Part shown: positions 6,671 to 9,739 of the stretch, piece after piece
How the letters are laid out: each line of letters opens with the position of its first letter
Numbering within the stretch: the stretch's first letter is position 1
DNA from: Campylobacterota bacterium
GTDB lineage: Bacteria > Campylobacterota > Campylobacteria > Campylobacterales > Sulfurovaceae
DNA: 9,739 bases
NCBI GenBank assembly: GCA_013153825.1
Contig: JAADDP010000107.1
Span: 1-9,739 of the forward strand
Direction: 5' to 3'
Notes under the pieces: model-generated
The model's input: only the letters and a program-made list of their open reading frames with translations
What the model was told of the DNA's origin: nothing
The model's database searches: none
Program-made: the position numbers and the translations under genes

Positions 6671-8263
6671 CCATTGGTTTTAGCAAGAAAGTATCGTCCT
6701 AAAAGTTTTAAAGAGTTGATAGGTCAAGAGTCAATATCCGAGATATTGAGACTTGCACTTGATAATAATCAACTATCATTTGCATATCTATTTTCAGGAC
6801 TTAGAGGTAGTGGAAAGACCTCAACAGCTAGAATATTTGCAAAATCATTAATTTGTGAAGAGGGGGTATCATCTAACCCATGTGGTAGCTGTTCCAACTG
6901 TAGAATGGCAGATAGCTCATCACATATCGATATCATAGAGATAGATGGTGCATCAAATAGAAAAATAGATAACATTAGAGAGCTTATTGAGCAGACTAAG
7001 TATAAACCTGCAGTGGCTAGATATAAAATATTTATTATTGATGAGGTTCATATGTTGACTAAGGAGGCATTTAATGCTCTCCTAAAGACTCTTGAAGAGC
7101 CACCAGATTTTGTAAAGTTTATACTAGCGACGACAGACCCCATGAAGCTTCCAGCTACAATTTTAAGTAGAACTCAACACTTTAGATTTAGAAAGATATC
7201 AAACTCAACTCTGCAGAGACATCTAGAGGTAATTTTAGATAGGGAGGGGGTAAAATTTGAGAGTGAAGCCATAGATAGAGTTGTTAGATTTAGTTCAGGT
7301 AGTGTTAGAGATGCCTTAACGTTACTAGACCAAGCCGTTATATACTCTAAAGGGTTTTTAACTCTAGAGAGTGTTACCAATATGTTGGGAACGGTAAATC
7401 CATCTACAATAGAGAGTCTCATAGATAGTATAGTTGATGGAGACCTAAGTGCAGTCAGAAAATTTATTGAGGATAGTGGGGAGTTTGAGACTGAGACCAT
7501 AATTGATGAGATTACTCTTCACCTCAAAGAGCATCTTCTAAATGGCTCAAATAGATTTGAGTATAGCAGACTTGATAGTCTATTTAAACATCTTAGAGAG
7601 GCAAAGAGTCTTTTAGCTATCGGCAGTGATGAGGAGTTTGTCCTAGCAATTACCCTATTCAAGATGGTTGAAGATGTCGATGGTAAGGAGAGTGTAAGTA
7701 GTATAGTAGATAGAGATAAGATAGTAGATAGCAGAGAAGCTGTAGAGACTCTTGAAGAGAGGGTAAATATTGATAAACCTGAAGTAGATAGTATAGATGA
7801 TAGATTTAAATCTCTGATAGATAAGCTATACAACTACGACCCACGATTGGGAGAGGTTTTTGAAAAAAATATAGAGTTTATATCATTTGAAGATAGAGTG
7901 CTGACTTGGAAGTCTAGTGCTGTCGATGGGGATCGAATATTTTTAAGAAATAGGTTTGGTCAGGTAAGAATGTACCTTAGAGAGGTCTATGGTAGTGGAA
8001 TTAAGATTAAGAGTATTCCAAATCCACCACAAAAATCTGATGATGACTCTAAAGAGGATGGGAAAAGTGGTGAGCATAGAGGGGAGAGTAGCGAGAGTGG
8101 GGAAGTTGAGGTTAATCATATAGAAGAGGAAAAGAGAGAGCCAACTACAGTCGAGGAGAGATTAAATATGATTAAGAGAGATAATCCACTCTTAGAGAGA
8201 GTTATGGAGCTATTTAGACCTGAAAATATAGTTTTAGATTTTGATTTGAAAGGTAAGTCGTGA
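6668..8263 (+). CDS. dnaX: DNA polymerase III subunit tau/gamma (DnaX)
   Basis: AAA+ clamp-loader subunit that loads the beta clamp and, as tau, ties polymerase cores together at the replication fork. I place the start at TTG 6668, giving MPLVLARKYRPKSF, which fits known DnaX N-termini (E. coli MSYQVLARKWRP); 531 residues. An in-frame ATG at 6629 would add 13 residues without homology and has no Shine-Dalgarno before it; TTG 6674 is also possible. In TTG numbering: Walker A GLRGSGKTS (44-52), zinc cysteines C63, C72, C75 and C78, Walker B IFIIDEVHML with DEVH at 125-128, the SRT sensor/arginine-finger motif (167-169), and GSVRDALTLLDQ. After domain III comes a less conserved tau part with an acidic Ser/Glu-rich linker (about 455-495) and a short conserved-looking tail. 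Its stop overlaps ruvX by 4 nt (GTGA). A possible frameshift site at 7864-7870 is listed separately. Confidence 0.95.
   Translation: MPLVLARKYRPKSFKELIGQESISEILRLALDNNQLSFAYLFSGLRGSGKTSTARIFAKSLICEEGVSSNPCGSCSNCRMADSSSHIDIIEIDGASNRKIDNIRELIEQTKYKPAVARYKIFIIDEVHMLTKEAFNALLKTLEEPPDFVKFILATTDPMKLPATILSRTQHFRFRKISNSTLQRHLEVILDREGVKFESEAIDRVVRFSSGSVRDALTLLDQAVIYSKGFLTLESVTNMLGTVNPSTIESLIDSIVDGDLSAVRKFIEDSGEFETETIIDEITLHLKEHLLNGSNRFEYSRLDSLFKHLREAKSLLAIGSDEEFVLAITLFKMVEDVDGKESVSSIVDRDKIVDSREAVETLEERVNIDKPEVDSIDDRFKSLIDKLYNYDPRLGEVFEKNIEFISFEDRVLTWKSSAVDGDRIFLRNRFGQVRMYLREVYGSGIKIKSIPNPPQKSDDDSKEDGKSGEHRGESSESGEVEVNHIEEEKREPTTVEERLNMIKRDNPLLERVMELFRPENIVLDFDLKGKS
7849..7890 (+). other. Possible -1 frameshift site in dnaX (gamma-like product)
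   Basis: An in-frame A AAA AAT heptamer occupies 7864-7870 within a run of seven A. A purine-rich, Shine-Dalgarno-like GGGAGAGG lies at 7849-7856, with GGGAG ending 10 nt before the heptamer, much as in E. coli dnaX. A -1 shift would add YRVYII and stop at TGA 7888-7890, giving a protein of about 407 residues, close to the E. coli gamma size of 431. Against it, the same heptamer occurs in frame in spoT and tyrS here, and no strong downstream stem is seen (only GACT/AGTC near 7902-7913). Confidence 0.2.
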
Positions 8264-8658
8264 GATTAGCAAGTTTAGATATAGGGTTGAAGAGGATAGG
8301 TTTAGCCATCACTCTAGATGGAGATGTGGTATTTCCACAAAATGCTATCTTCAGGAGAGAGACTACTCAAGCAGTTGATGAGATTAAGAACTTCCTTGAG
8401 GATTGGGGCATTCATAAAGTTATTGTGGGAGTTCCTAAAGGGGGGAGTAGTGAAGAGGTTATGACAAAGGAGATAGAGAGATTTGTCAAGGCTCTACAGA
8501 AGAGGGTGGATATAGATGTGGAGTATCAAAATGAGTATGGCTCATCAAAAGAGGCGAAAGAGATGACAAAGGGGATATTTAGACATAAAAAAGATGGTAA
8601 GATAGACTCAATTTCTGCAAAAATTATTCTGGAGAGGTGGCTTTATGATAAAAATTAA
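8260..8658 (+). CDS. ruvX: RuvX/YqgF-family RNase H-fold nuclease
   Basis: Small cytoplasmic protein of the YqgF/RuvX family, described as a putative Holliday junction resolvase and, in E. coli, linked to 16S rRNA 5'-end maturation. The 132 residues match the usual family size. The RNase H-like fold signatures are present: LASLDIGLKRIGLAIT with catalytic D7, VIVGVPKGGS (54-63), YQNEYGSSKEA (89-99) holding the probable second acid E92 in place of the usual DER motif, and KIDSISAKIILERW with D116. The three acidic residues are therefore kept, although the Arg usually after the second acid is Tyr. The start is GTG, overlapping the dnaX stop as GTGA, with AAAGG at 8249-8253 ahead of it. The next gene starts inside its last codons. 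In Campylobacter I recall ruvX next to dprA rather than dnaX. Confidence 0.9.
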   Translation: MRLASLDIGLKRIGLAITLDGDVVFPQNAIFRRETTQAVDEIKNFLEDWGIHKVIVGVPKGGSSEEVMTKEIERFVKALQKRVDIDVEYQNEYGSSKEAKEMTKGIFRHKKDGKIDSISAKIILERWLYDKN

Positions 8659-9124
8659 GGAGATTATATCGACGGTAACAACTATATTTGTATTGAGCTT
8701 GGTGATAAACTACATTAGAAGTCCGGAGACATATGAGACCATTCCTGATGGGGTTAAATTTGAGACTCTAGATGGAGAGGTTATAGATTTTAAGAGTCTT
8801 AAGGGAAAACCTACAGTTATACACTTCTGGGCAACTTGGTGTCCTGTATGTAGATTTGAATCATCAAACTTAAACCCATTGAGTGGTGAAGAGAATATTA
8901 ACTTAATAACTATAGCGGTAAAATCGAAGAACTTAAGAGATTTTATAGAGCAGAATGGGTTGAAATATAGAGTTGTAGATGACTCATACGGTAATTTGGC
9001 AGATAAGTTTAATATTGAGATATTCCCAACAACATTGATATATGATTCAGATGGAATATTAAGATTTAGCGAGGTTGGATATACAACTACGGTTGGTCTC
9101 AAGACAAGATTGAGTATGCTTTAA
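8645..9124 (+). CDS. Membrane-anchored periplasmic thioredoxin-like protein (TlpA/ScsD type, CPVC)
   Basis: Thioredoxin-fold thiol:disulfide oxidoreductase of 159 residues, probably held to the inner membrane by an N-terminal helix (about residues 5-24) with the catalytic domain in the periplasm. The active site is HFWATWCPVCRFE, with CPVC at 66-69, and the cis-proline loop is IFPTT (P128). The CPVC dipeptide and the short length resemble ScsD-type proteins and other members of the TlpA/ResE group, so the name DsbA is not supported. Direction of electron flow cannot be judged from sequence. Its ATG lies 14 nt before the end of ruvX and has a good ribosome site, GGAGAGG at 8631-8637, with 7-nt spacing. 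The next gene encodes an exported protein with a cysteine pair, a possible client. Confidence 0.88.
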   Translation: MIKIKEIISTVTTIFVLSLVINYIRSPETYETIPDGVKFETLDGEVIDFKSLKGKPTVIHFWATWCPVCRFESSNLNPLSGEENINLITIAVKSKNLRDFIEQNGLKYRVVDDSYGNLADKFNIEIFPTTLIYDSDGILRFSEVGYTTTVGLKTRLSML

Positions 9125-9139
9125 TATTTATTTTAATCA

Positions 9140-9158
9140 TATACTGTATAATTTTGTT
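9140..9158 (+). promoter_or_regulatory. Candidate promoter with consensus -10 directly upstream of the SH3 gene
   Basis: A perfect TATAAT lies at 9147-9152, seven bases before the ATG at 9159, with TG directly in front. It overlaps a short inverted repeat, TATAC (9140-9144) and GTATA (9146-9150). Transcription six to seven bases after the box would begin at about 9158-9159, that is, at the start codon. No Shine-Dalgarno is present between the box and the ATG. No terminator hairpin for the upstream gene is seen in the 34-nt gap. Confidence 0.45.
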
Positions 9159-9739
9159 ATGAGAAAAATTCTATTTTTAATTGCCACCATACCATTGATA
9201 GTATCTTCTACAGAGTATAGAGTTAACCATCTAAAGGAGGGGATGCAACTGAATGTTAGGGAGAGACCATTAGTTAACTCATCTACTCTTATTGGAAAAA
9301 TTCCATCAAATGCTATAGGTATTAGAGTAAAAGAGTGTAAATATGCTAAAGATGGTAAACGGTGGTGTTACATATTCTACCCTATGGGTGCTAAACATGT
9401 TGAGGGGTGGGTTAGAGCCTACTATCTAGCTCCACTAGATATATCTGTCACATCATATATATACATTAGAAACTTTTTAAAGAATTTCTATTCGGCTGAG
9501 GAGGAGAACTTTTTAGATAAATTGAAGGTGTTCTACAATTTTCCACTTAGAAGATATTTTGATAGATACAATATAGACTATATACAGCTTAGAAATATTA
9601 AAGTTGAGTTCTATAAGAGGTGGATTAAGAGGAGATATAGACTTGTAGATATATTAATATTGAATCGGGGTAGAGACCACACAGATGTTAAGACTGTTGT
9701 TGATTGGAAGTTTTATGGAAATGGGAGTTTTCAATCTGG
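9159..9739 (+). CDS. Exported SH3b plus NTF2-like domain protein (3'-partial)
   Basis: The frame opens at ATG 9159 and runs off the window end without a stop: 193 residues visible. Residues 1-17 look like a short signal peptide (MRKILFLIATIPLIVSS). Residues about 20-92 are a bacterial SH3 domain: LNVRERP (31-37), then a polar strand region with W69, ending in GWVRAYYLAP (83-92). Such domains often bind peptidoglycan or other periplasmic targets. The domain contains a cysteine pair, C60 and C70, that could form a disulfide after export. Residues about 98-165 (FLKNFYS ... EFYKRWIKRRYRLVDI) resemble the NTF2-like domain often found after SH3b in such proteins; this second assignment is weaker. 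The gene has its own candidate promoter and no visible Shine-Dalgarno. No specific function can be given. Confidence 0.8.
   Translation, partial: MRKILFLIATIPLIVSSTEYRVNHLKEGMQLNVRERPLVNSSTLIGKIPSNAIGIRVKECKYAKDGKRWCYIFYPMGAKHVEGWVRAYYLAPLDISVTSYIYIRNFLKNFYSAEEENFLDKLKVFYNFPLRRYFDRYNIDYIQLRNIKVEFYKRWIKRRYRLVDILILNRGRDHTDVKTVVDWKFYGNGSFQS

Noticed and set aside
1..9739. CRISPR arrays, insertion sequences, tRNA/rRNA genes, integrase or defence genes
   Set aside because: No spaced direct repeats, transposase or tRNA cloverleaf-like sequence was seen; almost the whole window is coding.

Overview
The window looks like part of a Campylobacterota (epsilonproteobacterial) chromosome. The first four genes, spoT - tyrS - nitronate monooxygenase-like - amiA, follow the order I recall for Campylobacter jejuni (Cj1272c to Cj1269c) and Helicobacter pylori (HP0775 to HP0772). 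The proteins also read as members of that lineage. The DNA is AT-rich (about 35-40% GC by eye). Arginine is encoded almost only by AGA/AGG, ATA is common for isoleucine, and the coding strand is strongly purine-rich. These biases would suit a hydrothermal or moderately thermophilic member, but that is only an inference.

Layout: every gene is on the + strand and the region is packed. Positions 2-2011 hold the 3' part of a bifunctional (p)ppGpp synthetase/hydrolase whose N-terminus lies before the window. tyrS (2024-3220), a nitronate monooxygenase-family flavoprotein (3220-4317), a periplasmic AMIN/Amidase_3 peptidoglycan amidase (4307-5431) and a DUF819 membrane protein (5441-6607) follow with gaps or overlaps of about 12 nt or less. 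A short AT-rich gap with a consensus -10 box starts a second unit: dnaX (DNA polymerase III tau/gamma, probably 6668-8263), ruvX (8260-8658) and a membrane-anchored periplasmic thioredoxin-like protein with a CPVC active site (8645-9124), all overlapping. After a 34-nt gap with another consensus -10 box, a secreted SH3b plus NTF2-like protein begins at 9159 and runs off the end.

Function: the first unit mixes starvation signalling (SpoT), translation (TyrRS) and cell-wall remodelling (amidase). The second mixes replication and nucleic-acid maintenance (DnaX, RuvX) with periplasmic thiol chemistry. The last gene is a periplasmic or cell-surface protein with a cysteine pair.

I did not find a new defence, mobile or biosynthetic system. 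This is a mostly ordinary housekeeping region. The best new observation is the dnaX translation start: a near-perfect Shine-Dalgarno sequence is separated from a TTG start codon by a hairpin that would bring the two to normal spacing. Weaker leads are a possible leaderless promoter for the last gene, a four-cysteine cluster in the flavoprotein, a possible dnaX frameshift site, and cysteine pairs in two exported proteins.
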